Notes under the pieces: model-generated
Databases searched by the model: none
Told to the model about the DNA's origin: nothing
Seen by the model: the letters and a program-made list of their open reading frames with translations, nothing else
In this document: piece by piece, positions 34,921-43,805 of the stretch
Layout: each line of letters begins with the position of its first letter
How positions within the stretch are numbered: position 1 is the first letter of the stretch
Assembly (NCBI GenBank): GCA_016716065.1
Contig: JADJXA010000005.1
Location: forward strand, 62,001-126,000
Origin: Candidatus Leptovillus gracilis
GTDB taxonomy: Bacteria; Chloroflexota; Anaerolineae; Promineifilales; Promineifilaceae
Reading direction: 5' to 3'
Length of the DNA: 64,000 nucleotides
Made by a program: the position numbers and the translations under genes

Positions 34921-35649
34921 ATGGGCAGAAATTACAAATCCCCTCCTTTGATTGAAGCGTTATGCGAGTTCCGTTTCATAAATAAACACTGGGATATGAC
35001 TATGCCTGGTTTGTTTTATCAGAAAGTAAAAGATGATTTCCCTACCATTAGAGAGAAAAATGTCGTCGAAATGCTTGTGAACCAGCAACAACCTGGACAA
35101 GAAGTTCATGGTGTAATGACGCCCAGAATACAGTTCATTAACCATAACGAGTCAGCCTTGCTTCAGTTAGGGCCTGGTATACTAATTGTTAATTGTTTAC
35201 GCCCTTATCCAAGTTGGCCTAATTTCAAAGAGTTAATTTTTCAAACACTTGCACAGTACAAAGAAATAACATCAACAGTAGAACTTGAGCGTATTGGTCT
35301 TAGATTTATAAACAAGATCGATCTTCCGTTAGATAAAGAAACGAAAACACAGTTCAACTATTATCCTCATTTACCTGCACTACCAGCCAACGAACCCAAA
35401 AATTTTCTACTTAGAACAGAACTGGACTTTGAGCAATCAAATGGGGTGTTAGTTTTAACTTTAGCAATAGTTCCTCCTGAAAAAGATGATGTAAAATCCT
35501 TGATTTTGGATCTTGATTTTGTATCTTTGCACGCAGACCGTCTAACATTTGAGACAATTGAGAGTTGGGTTGAAAGCGCGCATCATAATATTGAAACAGC
35601 CTTTGAGGCCAGTATTATGGATTCTCTAAGGGTCACTTTTGAGGAGTAA
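34921..35649 (+). CDS. TIGR04255-family protein
   Basis: 242 residues opening GRNYKSPPLIEALCEFRF, the hallmark of TIGR04255 proteins (YxxPPxxEAxxExxF). Later ERIGLRFINKIDLP and FLLRTELDFE also fit. Function of this sporadically distributed family is unknown; it occurs in accessory loci. AT-rich. First of three closely spaced genes with the same composition, following a promoter and a terminator, which makes the group a typical phage moron. Confidence 0.75.
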   Translation: MGRNYKSPPLIEALCEFRFINKHWDMTMPGLFYQKVKDDFPTIREKNVVEMLVNQQQPGQEVHGVMTPRIQFINHNESALLQLGPGILIVNCLRPYPSWPNFKELIFQTLAQYKEITSTVELERIGLRFINKIDLPLDKETKTQFNYYPHLPALPANEPKNFLLRTELDFEQSNGVLVLTLAIVPPEKDDVKSLILDLDFVSLHADRLTFETIESWVESAHHNIETAFEASIMDSLRVTFEE

Positions 35650-35656
35650 CCTACTT

Positions 35657-36031
35657 ATGACCGCTATTACAACAACACCTTCTTACTCTAGTTTTGCATC
35701 TAATAGAATCGACAATTCCGTCTCGATTCCAATAGATACAATTTCCGAAGGCTCAATCAAGGGTGGTGAATATCTGTTCCCTTTTTTCACTCAAACAGGT
35801 TCGGTTGGTGTTGTGGAGGCAACAGTACGAGCCTTAAGGCAAGAAATAACTGTATTTCTTGAACGGTCATCAAGAGTCAAGATTGATTTGGTAAATCCGG
35901 ATTACTATGAAGTATTCGATTTTCCTATGGGCCAACCTAGTCAAATTACAATTAAAGTAATCAATCGTGGACGTCGCGTGCCGCCAGCGAGTTTCTCTTC
36001 CGATGATTTAAGAGAATCAGTTCTGGATTAA
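35657..36031 (+). CDS. Unknown protein of the accessory operon
   Basis: 124 residues from ATG 35657, GAGGAG 10 bases upstream, 7 bases after the previous stop. N-terminal Ser/Thr-rich, then SIPIDTISEGSIKGGEYLFP and IDLVNPDYYEVFDFPMGQ. Soluble, probably a binding partner of one neighbour. Not recognised. Confidence 0.6.
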   Translation: MTAITTTPSYSSFASNRIDNSVSIPIDTISEGSIKGGEYLFPFFTQTGSVGVVEATVRALRQEITVFLERSSRVKIDLVNPDYYEVFDFPMGQPSQITIKVINRGRRVPPASFSSDDLRESVLD

Positions 36032-36043
36032 CCTCTATTACAG

Positions 36044-36607
36044 ATGTCTGCTAATTACCCCTGGTACAACCTTATTAACACTAAAGATTTAGAACAGGGA
36101 GATTTGTTACTCCATTGCCCTGTAATTAAGCCAACTTGGACTGCGGCTCATTTGAACAATCAAGACCAGGAATCTTCGGAATTCAGTCTTTTTGCTGACC
36201 AATTTATATTTGATGTTGTAGTGTTGACTCAGTCCTGTGATTTGATAAACGAGAAGATTGATACAGTTTTAGTCTGCCCGTTTACATCAGTCGAGATATT
36301 TCTGAATCATAATTTTCCAGATTGGAACGATAAGGAGCAAAAACAATTTAGGGAAGATGTTAGAAGAGGAAATCGCCCAGGGTATCATCTCATTGCAGAA
36401 TGTGAGATACCGAATTTTATTTCCGGTATCAAGCTTGTGGATTTCTATAACATCTTCAGCGTTCCCAAGAGTTTGTTGGTTAGGTTAGCTGAAAGACAGT
36501 CACCGCGAATCCGCTTAATGCCGCCTTACCGAGAACACTTAGGCCAAGCGTTTGCTCGCTTCTTTATGCGGATAGGATTGCCAATTGATATTCCTAACCA
36601 AAAATAA
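36044..36607 (+). CDS. Unknown protein with TQSCDL motif
   Basis: 187 residues. NTKDLEQGDLLLHCPV and FDVVVLTQSCDLINEKIDTV form a pattern I recall from uncharacterised accessory proteins often found near TIGR04255 genes; no function is known. The conserved Cys/Asp suggest an active or binding site. Ends with PRIRLMPPYREHLGQAFARF. Third gene of the AT-rich operon; an IS66 element begins 4 bases after its stop. Confidence 0.6.
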   Translation: MSANYPWYNLINTKDLEQGDLLLHCPVIKPTWTAAHLNNQDQESSEFSLFADQFIFDVVVLTQSCDLINEKIDTVLVCPFTSVEIFLNHNFPDWNDKEQKQFREDVRRGNRPGYHLIAECEIPNFISGIKLVDFYNIFSVPKSLLVRLAERQSPRIRLMPPYREHLGQAFARFFMRIGLPIDIPNQK

Positions 36608-36610
36608 ACT

Positions 36611-38097
36611 GTAACTATACAGGTGTGAGTTGAGGCATGAGAACATTATCGTCAAACAGAGACCCTAATGCTTCCCACACATTGAGACCCTGTTTACGAA
36701 TCGTGGAAATATAGGTGCGCAGCGAACAGAATGGTTCAGCGCCTTCCCAACTGCGAAAAAGAGCCTGAGATTTTCTGCTGAACCTTCATCATTCTGATGT
36801 CTCGTTCAGCCAAGTTGTTATCAAACGGCACCTTAAAATCATGGACAAAACGCAAGATAGCCTCCTGCTGCTTGTCAAATCGTTCTACCAGATTACGCGC
36901 CTTTGTTTTTTTGCGCCGCCCTCGTTTGACAAGGGGCGGATGTTCATCAGGTAACAGGTTTTCCTCTAAACCGAAGGCAACAATGGTGTCATACATTTGG
37001 TGGATTCGTTGCAACTGCTCGATTGACAATTCGGTTTCCCCTGCCTGATAAGCTTCGGCAACCAATTGTTTGGCCGATAACAAATAGACAATCATCAGTG
37101 CTGCCCATTGCTGTTGATCGTTCTCAACCAGAGCCGTCAACTCGCGCAAATGATGGGCATTGCACAAGGCATGAAGCAACAATTGATACTTGAAATAGGT
37201 CGCCCAGTTATCGTGAACAAGGGCGCCGGTGAATTCAGGCAGAATGCCAATGGCGTCAGTCGCCTTTTTGCCCCGACTTTGATGCGGTTCATAATAAGTC
37301 AATTCTGGGGTGCTGACGGTATGGAGCCAAGCTCTTTTTCCACTGATATAGAAGCCTGTCTCATCAGCATGACCGACTTCGGCCTTTTTGACGGCTTCTT
37401 TAATGGCTTGTGTGGCTGGCTTCACATTTTCTGCGGCCGTCTCTAAAAAGTTTTGCAATGAACCAGTGGAAATGGGTAATTCAAACAGGTCGGCCAACAT
37501 CTGTCGCCCGTTCATACGGAATGAACTGCTCATTGCGCAGATAAACTGACAACCGCTTGACTTGCGAACCATATTGCACCGGGTTGGTCACATCCGCTGG
37601 AAATTCACCGGTTGTTGCTTCACCACAACAGGGACAGATGATGGTTTCGGCTTGGTGTTCGATGGTCACATAACGCAATGGCGGTAATTCAAAGACCTGT
37701 CGTTTAGCAACTTTACTGGCTACAATTTCTTCGGACAATGGGGCTTGGCAATGGTCACAGCGGGCTGGACGATGCGGTTCAATGAAATCTGGTTTGGGAT
37801 TGAACTCAAGCGTATGCCCTTCATGTCCTTCCTGACCACCAGCTTTGCGCTCTGTTTGTGGCCGTAGACTTTTGGGCTTAGGCTTCTGTCGGCCTTTATC
37901 GCGGCTGGACGGCCAACTGGAGTTGTGGCTATTTTGACCAAGCAACTCGACTAAATGCTTGATTTGAGTCTCAGCAACGGTCAACTTTTCGCGGAGTTCT
38001 TGGACTTCTCGCTTAAGTTGCTTGTTTTCTGCTCGCAGTTGTTGCACTTCGTCCATGCTTATCATTTATACCACAGGTTTTGGACCTGTATAGTTAC
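36611..38097 (-). mobile_element. IS66-family insertion sequence, decayed
   Basis: GTAACTATACAGGT (36611-36624) and its inverse ACCTGTATAGTTAC (38084-38097) are the terminal repeats, starting GTAA as usual for IS66. The flanks AATAAACT (36603-36610 and 38098-38105) form a perfect 8-bp target duplication, the IS66 size. 1487 bp, one transposase gene. Confidence 0.9.
36615..38065 (-). pseudogene. IS66 transposase (tnpC-type), two frameshifts
   Basis: From ATG 38065: N-terminal coiled coil (AENKQLKREVQELREKL), LLGQNSHNSSWPSSRD, zinc motif CDHCQAP...CPCCGEA, and YLRNEQFIPYER. The frame breaks near 37500 and continues with RQMLADLFELPISTGSLQNF, HADETGFYISGKRAWLH (catalytic Asp), LVHDNWATYF and FDNNLAERDIRM. 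It breaks again near 36765, and the last part (FCSLRTYISTIRKQG) is in a third frame to the stop at 36615. Inactive as read. Confidence 0.9.
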
Positions 38098-38188
38098 AAT
38101 AAACTAATCATTCAGCCGACTTGAACTTAACAGAACGCCTGTGATAAACTAGTTCTATTCGCTGTCAACCAAATATCAGAGCGCCCAG

Positions 38189-38227
38189 AGCGCCCAACTT
38201 GCATCAAGCAAGCTGGGCGCTCTTTTT
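38189..38227 (+). terminator. Rho-independent terminator
   Basis: AGCGCCCAACTTGC (38189-38202) and GCAAGCTGGGCGCT (38208-38221) with one mismatch, a 5-base loop and CTTTTT. It closes the accessory segment just before the scaffold gene. Confidence 0.75.
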
Positions 38228-38279
38228 ATTTCACCAACTCACGGCGACGCAAGCCGGCAAAAACTGCGGAGGAAACAGA

Positions 38280-38900
38280 ATGCTTTTCATGAACCGCCAC
38301 TTCAAATATGACCCCGATGCCCAAACAGGCAACGGGACACCCACGGCCAACGCGGCCGGGGCCGCAGCGGATTCGCCAGCGGCCGAAACAGCGGAGAGCG
38401 ATGGCAGCCAGAAACCCACCTTCACCCAGGCCGACCTCGACCGCATCCTGGCGGACCGCCTGGGGCGGCAGGAAAAGAAACTGCGCCGCGAATTAGAGGA
38501 TCAGGCCGACAAAACGAAGGAAAAAGAACTGGCCGACGCCGCCGAGTGGCAAACCCTGGCCGAGAAACGGCAGAAGCAAATCGCCACCCTGGAGCAGCGC
38601 GTGGGCGAACTGGAGCAGCAGACGGAAACGGCCGTCAAATACGAAAAGGCGCTGGCCGTTTACGTCAAGCAACTCTCTGAGGGCCTACCGGCCCCCATCC
38701 TGGCGCTGATGGAGCCGATGGACCAGGCCGCCCGCCTGGAATGGCTGACGGCCAACCGGGCGCAGTTCATCAAGGCAGACACGCCGGAAACGGCCGTACC
38801 GCCGACCGGCAACGGTGTGCCACCCACACCAGCATCTAGCGGCGAAGCAAGATTTACCGACGAACAGCGGCGCAAACAAGCGTATACCGCCCGCATCTAA
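38280..38900 (+). CDS. Phage scaffold protein
   Basis: 206 residues from ATG 38280 (GCGGAGG 8 bases before). Ala/Gly-rich start, TFTQADLDRILADRLGRQEK, then a long charged coiled coil (AEKRQKQIATLEQRVGELEQ) and a short basic end: the usual build of GP20/DUF4355 scaffolds. It sits just before the decoration and major capsid genes. The scaffold guides capsid assembly and is then lost. Confidence 0.8.
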   Translation: MLFMNRHFKYDPDAQTGNGTPTANAAGAAADSPAAETAESDGSQKPTFTQADLDRILADRLGRQEKKLRRELEDQADKTKEKELADAAEWQTLAEKRQKQIATLEQRVGELEQQTETAVKYEKALAVYVKQLSEGLPAPILALMEPMDQAARLEWLTANRAQFIKADTPETAVPPTGNGVPPTPASSGEARFTDEQRRKQAYTARI

Positions 38901-38912
38901 GGAGAATCGTTT

Positions 38913-39314
38913 ATGACCGACCTGGTTATTGATTACACCAAAGTCCGTGAAATTGAGGTCATCGAGCAGTTCACCGGCCCGGCCGACGAAACCGTCAATC
39001 CCGGCCAGTACGCTCGTCTGGCCCCATCCACCGGCAAACTCACCAAGGGCAACGCCACCACCGCCGCCGAAGTCGGCAGCGGCGAGGGGCTGTGCATCAC
39101 CCGCCAGGTGAACACCGTCACCGTTCTTAAGAAAGGCATCCTTTGGCTGGGTGAAGGGGTCCTCGATGCCCTGAACTTCGGCGCGACCATCTACCTGTCC
39201 AACACCGATGGCACGCTGGCCGACGCGGCCGGCACCGTCAGCAAGGTGGTAGGAACTGTCGTGCCTCTCTACGGCCACAGCACCTTCAAGAAGGCGCTGC
39301 GGGTCAATCTGTAA
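38913..39314 (+). CDS. Capsid decoration (DUF2190-like) protein
   Basis: 133 residues, between scaffold and major capsid genes. Beta-rich: VNPGQYARLAPSTGKLTKGN, WLGEGVLDALNFGATIYLSN, ending HSTFKKALRVNL. This fits the small capsid-cement family. It would bind the outside of the mature head. Confidence 0.7.
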   Translation: MTDLVIDYTKVREIEVIEQFTGPADETVNPGQYARLAPSTGKLTKGNATTAAEVGSGEGLCITRQVNTVTVLKKGILWLGEGVLDALNFGATIYLSNTDGTLADAAGTVSKVVGTVVPLYGHSTFKKALRVNL

Positions 39315-39340
39315 TTGCCAACCTGATAGGAGACTGATTC

Positions 39341-40426
39341 ATGACCATCGAAATCGCCTACGGGTTCGTAGGCATGCAGAGCTTATTCAACAAGCGCGTC
39401 CAGGAAGTGGGCGTGCGTCGCGTCTTCGACGCCATCACGCAGTCGGCCGCCTACCACACCGACATGATCAACACCATGATGAGCATCCTGGTGGAGCGGA
39501 CGACCATCGTGCAGGAAGAGTTCGAGTTACCCGGCGCGGGTACGCTCCAGCCGTTGGACGAGGTGGGCATTCCCCGGCCGACCGATACCTACGGCTTCTA
39601 CAAGGTCGCCTACCCCATCCAGGGCGGTGGCGACGCCTGGGGCAAAAACCGTGTCACCAGCGCTCTGATGACGGTGCAGGAAGCCAACCGCCACACCATC
39701 GAAGCGCAGAACAAAGACGCCGACTGGCTGGCGCGCCACATCATCGCCGCTACCCTGACTAAAGATTCGTGGACGTTCCACGACAAAGTAGGCGGCGGCG
39801 GTAACAGGGGCCTCGGTGACATCTCCATCATGCCCCTGGCGAATGGTGACAGCACCGAGTATCCGGTCATCGGCAAACAGCCGCAGACGGCCAACCACTA
39901 CACCGCCCAGGCGGCAGCCATTGGTGACGCGGCCAATCCGTTCCCCACCATCTACGCCACCCTCACCCGTTACCCTGGCAACCAGAACGCCACCATCGTC
40001 GCCTACATTCCGGAGAACTTGCAGGCGACCGTTGAGGCGCTGACTGACTTCCGCGAAGTCGAAGACCCCGACGTGCGCGCCGGGGCCAACCGCGACGAGT
40101 TGACCGCTTCCATCCCAGTCGGCCTGGGTGACGAACTGCTGGGCAAGGTGGGCAAGGTCTGGATCGTGCTGTGGAAACGGCTGCCCGACAACTACATCTT
40201 CGCCCATGCCCGCGGGCGCACCATCCTCAAGATGCGCGAGTACCCGGCCAGCGAGCTGCAGGGGCTGTTCACCGAACTGCACAGCCCGGACGGGGCGCGC
40301 ATGGAGAATCGCGTCATCCGCTACGCGGGTTTTGGCGTGTCCAACCGTGTCTCCGGCCTGGTCCACTACGTCGGCAACGCCGCCTACCAGAACCCGACTG
40401 ACTACACCGCGCCGCTGGCCCAATAG
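39341..40426 (+). CDS. Major capsid protein
   Basis: 361 residues at the canonical place after scaffold and decoration genes with a good GATAGGAGACTG leader. Contains FELPGAGTLQPLDEVGIPRP, QEANRHTIEAQNKDADWLAR, NNATIVAYIPENLQ-like core (NATIVAYIPENLQATVEALT) and DNYIFAHARGRTILKMREYP. The size matches HK97-fold coat proteins. It should be the most abundant virion protein. Confidence 0.8.
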   Translation: MTIEIAYGFVGMQSLFNKRVQEVGVRRVFDAITQSAAYHTDMINTMMSILVERTTIVQEEFELPGAGTLQPLDEVGIPRPTDTYGFYKVAYPIQGGGDAWGKNRVTSALMTVQEANRHTIEAQNKDADWLARHIIAATLTKDSWTFHDKVGGGGNRGLGDISIMPLANGDSTEYPVIGKQPQTANHYTAQAAAIGDAANPFPTIYATLTRYPGNQNATIVAYIPENLQATVEALTDFREVEDPDVRAGANRDELTASIPVGLGDELLGKVGKVWIVLWKRLPDNYIFAHARGRTILKMREYPASELQGLFTELHSPDGARMENRVIRYAGFGVSNRVSGLVHYVGNAAYQNPTDYTAPLAQ

Positions 40427-40437
40427 GAGGCTGACCA

Positions 40438-40772
40438 TGAAGCAAACCATCATGGCTGCCCGCCGGCAGGAAGCCCACGACCGTCTGGTTAGCGAAGCGC
40501 AGCGCCTGGCGGCCGTGCTGGGCCTGCCGGACCCGGTGGGCCTGGAGCCGCAGGAGCGTCAGCCGGCCGTGCGCCAACTGAAGCGCGACGAGTATCTGGG
40601 CGGTTTCCTGGCCCAGGTCCGTACCGCATTGCCCGCACCGGCGACGCTGGAGCAGGCCGAAGGCTATCTGAGCCGGGCCGAAATCCTCGCCATTCCTGGC
40701 CTGACCAAGACCAGCAAAGACGCGATCAACGCCTACTTCGCCGACCTGGAGCGCGATGCCTCTGCCGACTAG
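40438..40772 (+). CDS. Small helical head protein, unknown
   Basis: 110 residues from ATG 40438 with AGGAGG. The C-terminus YLSRAEILAIPGLTKTSKDA resembles a helix-hairpin-helix DNA-contact motif, seen also in capsid/connector-adjacent phage proteins. Overlaps the next gene by 17 bases. Role unknown. Confidence 0.6.
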
Positions 40773-41175
40773 CTACGACGAGGACGGCTTCAAAGCCTAC
40801 CTGCACGGCCGTCTCAATCGGGGCGGCGTGGCCGATGCGTTTGGCTGGACCGTAGCCAGCGGCAGTTATGACGAAATTGTCAACGACGTGCTGCTGGCCT
40901 ACGGTGCGGTCGGCGTCGCCGAGGCTGCCGACCTGAAGAAGCTGCGCGTCCTGGGCAACCTGGCGCTGTGGCAGGCGGCGAAGGAAGCGGCCGTGCTGGA
41001 GGTGGATTACTCCGCCGACGGCACAACGTTCAACCGCGAGGCCATCTTCAAACACATCGAGGCGATGTTGGGCCAGGCGCGCTATGACGCCATCCCCTAC
41101 GTGGACGACGACGGCTATTCGGTGGACATCTACGGCGTGAGCCGCAAAGACCCGTACAGCCCTATCGAACTATGA
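40756..41175 (+). CDS. Head-tail connector (adaptor)-like protein
   Basis: 139 residues. Helical beginning (YDEDGFKAYLHGRL), then LKKLRVLGNLALWQAAKEAA and a C-terminal FKHIEAMLGQARYDAI, the pattern of gp6-like head-tail adaptors. Position after the coat protein supports it. Confidence 0.6.
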   Translation: MPLPTSYDEDGFKAYLHGRLNRGGVADAFGWTVASGSYDEIVNDVLLAYGAVGVAEAADLKKLRVLGNLALWQAAKEAAVLEVDYSADGTTFNREAIFKHIEAMLGQARYDAIPYVDDDGYSVDIYGVSRKDPYSPIEL

Positions 41176-41558
41176 GACCCTTGCCCACCCTCCACCGCCA
41201 CCAGACCCAGGCCAGCGACGTGATGTTCGACAAAGGCCAGGTGTTGGCGCGCCAACAAACTGGGACCGACGCCCACAACCGGCCGGTCTTCAGCTACGTC
41301 GCCCAACCAGAAATCTCCTGTGGCGTGCGCACGGCCGTCAACCGCGAGGCCGCCGACACCGAAGGCAACGTGGTCTTGGTGGATTACGTGATCCGGCTGC
41401 CACACGGCACGGCCGTGTCTGACCAAGACCGCTTCCGCATCACCAATCGGCATGGCTGGCCGGGCTATACGGCCGTTGACTGCGACATTGTTGGCGCGGT
41501 GCAGCGTGGGCGCACGGCCGTGACCATCAACGCCAACGAGGTGAAGCATGGCCGTTAG
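41172..41558 (+). CDS. Head closure-like protein
   Basis: 128 residues, ATGA overlap with the adaptor gene. Beta-rich, with SDQDRFRITNRHGWPGYTAV typical of small head-closure (head-tail joining) proteins. The 16-bp palindrome (41242-41257) lies in frame and encodes VLARQQ. Confidence 0.6.
   Translation: MRPLPTLHRHQTQASDVMFDKGQVLARQQTGTDAHNRPVFSYVAQPEISCGVRTAVNREAADTEGNVVLVDYVIRLPHGTAVSDQDRFRITNRHGWPGYTAVDCDIVGAVQRGRTAVTINANEVKHGR
41242..41257. repeat. 16-bp palindrome copy 6 (in gene)
   Basis: Perfect copy inside the head-closure gene. Confidence 0.9.
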
Positions 41559-41967
41559 GCGAGGCAAGGTCAACTGGTACGCTGAGGACGTGGTGGTCAA
41601 GTTCACCAAACTCAGCGAGCGAGCGTTGGAGGCTGCGGCGGCGCGGGTAGATGCGCTGACCAAAATCAACATCGTCGCCAATGACCAGGTGGACACCGGG
41701 TTCATGGTCAACAGCGTCTACTTCGCTACCGATGGTAACAGCAGCTACATGGATTCTGGCGGTGTGTTTACCGACAAACACGGCAACCAGGTCGAACGGC
41801 AGATGGCTCCCGAAGCCACTTTGAAGGACGGCGCGGCCGCGCTGGTTTGCGTAGGCGCGAACTATGCCATCTTCCAGGAGATGGACAATCCGTTCCTCTA
41901 CCCGGCGCTGCTCACAGTGCGTGGTGAGATGAAGGGCATCATCGAAACGGTGGCGAAGGATGGTTGA
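41548..41967 (+). CDS. HK97 gp10-like tail completion protein
   Basis: 139 residues. VDALTKINIVANDQVDTGFM-type start followed by a central beta region and ANYAIFQEMDNPFLYPALLT, which matches the family pattern (VxTGxLxxS...Y...E.G.....P..RPAL). It completes the tail end facing the head. Confidence 0.7.
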   Translation: MAVRRGKVNWYAEDVVVKFTKLSERALEAAAARVDALTKINIVANDQVDTGFMVNSVYFATDGNSSYMDSGGVFTDKHGNQVERQMAPEATLKDGAAALVCVGANYAIFQEMDNPFLYPALLTVRGEMKGIIETVAKDG

Positions 41968-42337
41968 TTTAGACGCGGCGGCGGTGGCTCTCGCCCTGGG
42001 CAACGCGGTGTTGGCAACGGCCGTGTCTAATCGCATCTATGGCGGCGACGCGCCCCCGGCTGGCTACGACCCAGCCAATGGCGCGGTGTGCATCAAATCG
42101 CGGGGCGGCCAGACGCGCTATGACCCGCTGATTGACAGTTCCTTTCAGGTGAAGTGTTACGGGGCGACGCCCCCGGCCGCCTGGCAGGTTTATCAACTTA
42201 CCTACGACGCGCTCCATGAAGCCCACAACGGCCGGGTGGCATTTAGCCAGTCCGAAGTGACCGGGCAGCAGCTTACCGAGCCGGGCACGGGGCGCGTGTT
42301 TATTCTGGCCTATTTCCGTATGGTGATACGGCCGTAG
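41960..42337 (+). CDS. Tail terminator (DUF3168-like)
   Basis: 125 residues. AVALALGNAVLATAVSNRIY, then GDAPPAGYDPANGAVCIKSR and SSFQVKCYGATPPAAWQVYQ are typical of tail terminator/minor tail U-like proteins (NRIY...P.....P). Ends the tail tube. Located between gp10-like and major tail genes as expected. Confidence 0.7.
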   Translation: MVDLDAAAVALALGNAVLATAVSNRIYGGDAPPAGYDPANGAVCIKSRGGQTRYDPLIDSSFQVKCYGATPPAAWQVYQLTYDALHEAHNGRVAFSQSEVTGQQLTEPGTGRVFILAYFRMVIRP

Positions 42338-42362
42338 GCCGCGAAGACTGGAGGATTATTCC

Positions 42363-42962
42363 ATGAGTACAGCAGACATTATTATCGGTCCGGCGCGAGT
42401 CTTTCATGCGGCCGTTGGCACAGTGTTACCGGCCGATTCGCTGGCCTATGGCGCGGCGTGGACTTCGCCGACCGGTTGGACGGAGATTGGGCTGACCAAG
42501 ACGCCGATCACCATGAACCGCGACCTCACCACAGTGGACGTGATGGTCGAGCAGTCCACGCTGCCGGTGAAACGGGTGGCGACGGAAGAGAAGGTGGCCT
42601 TCGAGACCACCCTGGCGGAAATCACGGCCGACTTGCTGCAACTGGCGATGGGTGGCACCGTGACAGACACGGCCGCGGGCGCGTCGCAGGTTGGTAAAGA
42701 GGAGCTGGTGGCCGGAGGCGCGGCCATCTTGCCTGAGTATACCTGGGCCATCGAAGGGCTGTACGAGACGGCCGCGGGCGTGAAATTCCCCATCCGCTTG
42801 CAAATTTACCGGGCGACGGTCGTCCTCAACGGCGAACTGCAATTCGGCAAAGCCGATGCCACCGGCATTCCGCTGCGCATTGACGCGCTGGGCGACCTGA
42901 CCAAAGCGGTCGGAGCGCAGCTGTTCAAATTCGTGAAAGTATTAGCTGCGGCGACGAGCTAA
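42363..42962 (+). CDS. Major tail (tube) protein
   Basis: 199 residues after the tail terminator and before tail chaperones. GWTEIGLTKTPITMNRDLTT, VKRVATEEKVAFETTLAEIT and AIEGLYETAAGVKFPIRLQI form the beta-sandwich pattern of tube proteins (usually with GxxxF.....E.T). Hexamers stack into the tail tube. Confidence 0.75.
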   Translation: MSTADIIIGPARVFHAAVGTVLPADSLAYGAAWTSPTGWTEIGLTKTPITMNRDLTTVDVMVEQSTLPVKRVATEEKVAFETTLAEITADLLQLAMGGTVTDTAAGASQVGKEELVAGGAAILPEYTWAIEGLYETAAGVKFPIRLQIYRATVVLNGELQFGKADATGIPLRIDALGDLTKAVGAQLFKFVKVLAAATS

Positions 42963-42975
42963 CCGAGGCAACCCC

Positions 42976-43488
42976 ATGGCATTGGACATTCCGGCCCGGC
43001 CGACGATGCGCGACCTATACCAACTGGTCGCCACACTCAGCCAGCAAATCACCAATCAAGGCCAGGAGTTGCAGGCAGTGCGCGAGGAATTGGTGCGCGA
43101 ATACGAGCATCAGCAGTCTGAGGTGCGCGTCAATGCGGCCGATATTCGCCGCCTCAATGCTGAATTTGCCCGGCTGCGGGTGGAGGTAGAGGGGCTGAAA
43201 GGGTGGCAAATGGGCCACGCCTTCACCTGCCCCTTCACCGGCATGTCGGCGCGTACGGCCGTGCGCGCCCAACTCCAGCATCTATTGCACCAGTGTTTTA
43301 GCCTGGAAGAGGTCAATCTGCTGGCCTTCAAGATCGGCGTTACGTCCGATGACCTGCGCGGGGAGACGCTGGCATCGCGGGTACAGGAATTGGTGCTGCA
43401 CTGTGAGCGGCGCGGCATGGTCAACTTTTTATTGGAGATGTGCCGAAATGAGCGGCCAGATGTTTCCTGGCCGCTCGCCTACGAGTAA
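42976..43488 (+). CDS. Coiled-coil protein with effector-associated-domain-like C-terminus
   Basis: 170 residues. N-terminal half is a long coiled coil (YQLVATLSQQITNQGQELQA...IRRLNAEFARLRVEVEGL). Residues ~100-165 read LLHQCFSLEEVNLLAFKIGV, TSDDLRGETLASRVQELVLH, CERRGMVNFLLEMCRNERPD: this matches the pattern of effector-associated domains (EADs; ...F.LEELR.L.F.LGVDYD.L.GE....RA.ELV.Y.ERRG....L.....RPD), small death-fold-like adaptors in bacterial NTPase conflict systems. Finding one inside a tail operon is unusual. It may be a decoy, an exclusion adaptor, or a reused fold. Confidence 0.7.
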   Translation: MALDIPARPTMRDLYQLVATLSQQITNQGQELQAVREELVREYEHQQSEVRVNAADIRRLNAEFARLRVEVEGLKGWQMGHAFTCPFTGMSARTAVRAQLQHLLHQCFSLEEVNLLAFKIGVTSDDLRGETLASRVQELVLHCERRGMVNFLLEMCRNERPDVSWPLAYE

Positions 43489-43499
43489 GGAGCAGACAA

Positions 43500-43805
43500 A
43501 TGCTTGACTGGAATCTGGTCATACAAATCGCCGGGGTGTTCCTGGCTCTTGTTGGCGGTGTGTTGAGTGTACCGCTTATTAATTGGTTGAAGACGCTGTC
43601 TGGGATTGACGGCCGTCTGGCGCAGGTGGTAACGGCCGTCGTCGCGGCCGTCATCGCCGTGCTGACGCTGATTGTCAGCGGGGCAATCGCCCCGGAGCCG
43701 CTGACGGTTGAGTATGTTGGCAGCCTGTTCATGGCCGTACTGGTGGCGAGCCAGGCAGAATACCGCCGGCTTAAAGACCAACTGAAAAAGGACGGGTCCC
43801 AATGA
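43500..43805 (+). CDS. Holin-like small membrane protein
   Basis: 101 residues from ATG 43500, AAGGAG upstream. Three hydrophobic spans (~7-27, ~40-60, ~70-85: AGVFLALVGGVLSVPLINWL, TAVVAAVIAVLTLIVSGAIA) and a charged C-terminal tail (EYRRLKDQLKKDG), the usual design of phage holins. Its position between tail genes rather than beside a lysin makes the call tentative. Confidence 0.55.
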   Translation: MLDWNLVIQIAGVFLALVGGVLSVPLINWLKTLSGIDGRLAQVVTAVVAAVIAVLTLIVSGAIAPEPLTVEYVGSLFMAVLVASQAEYRRLKDQLKKDGSQ

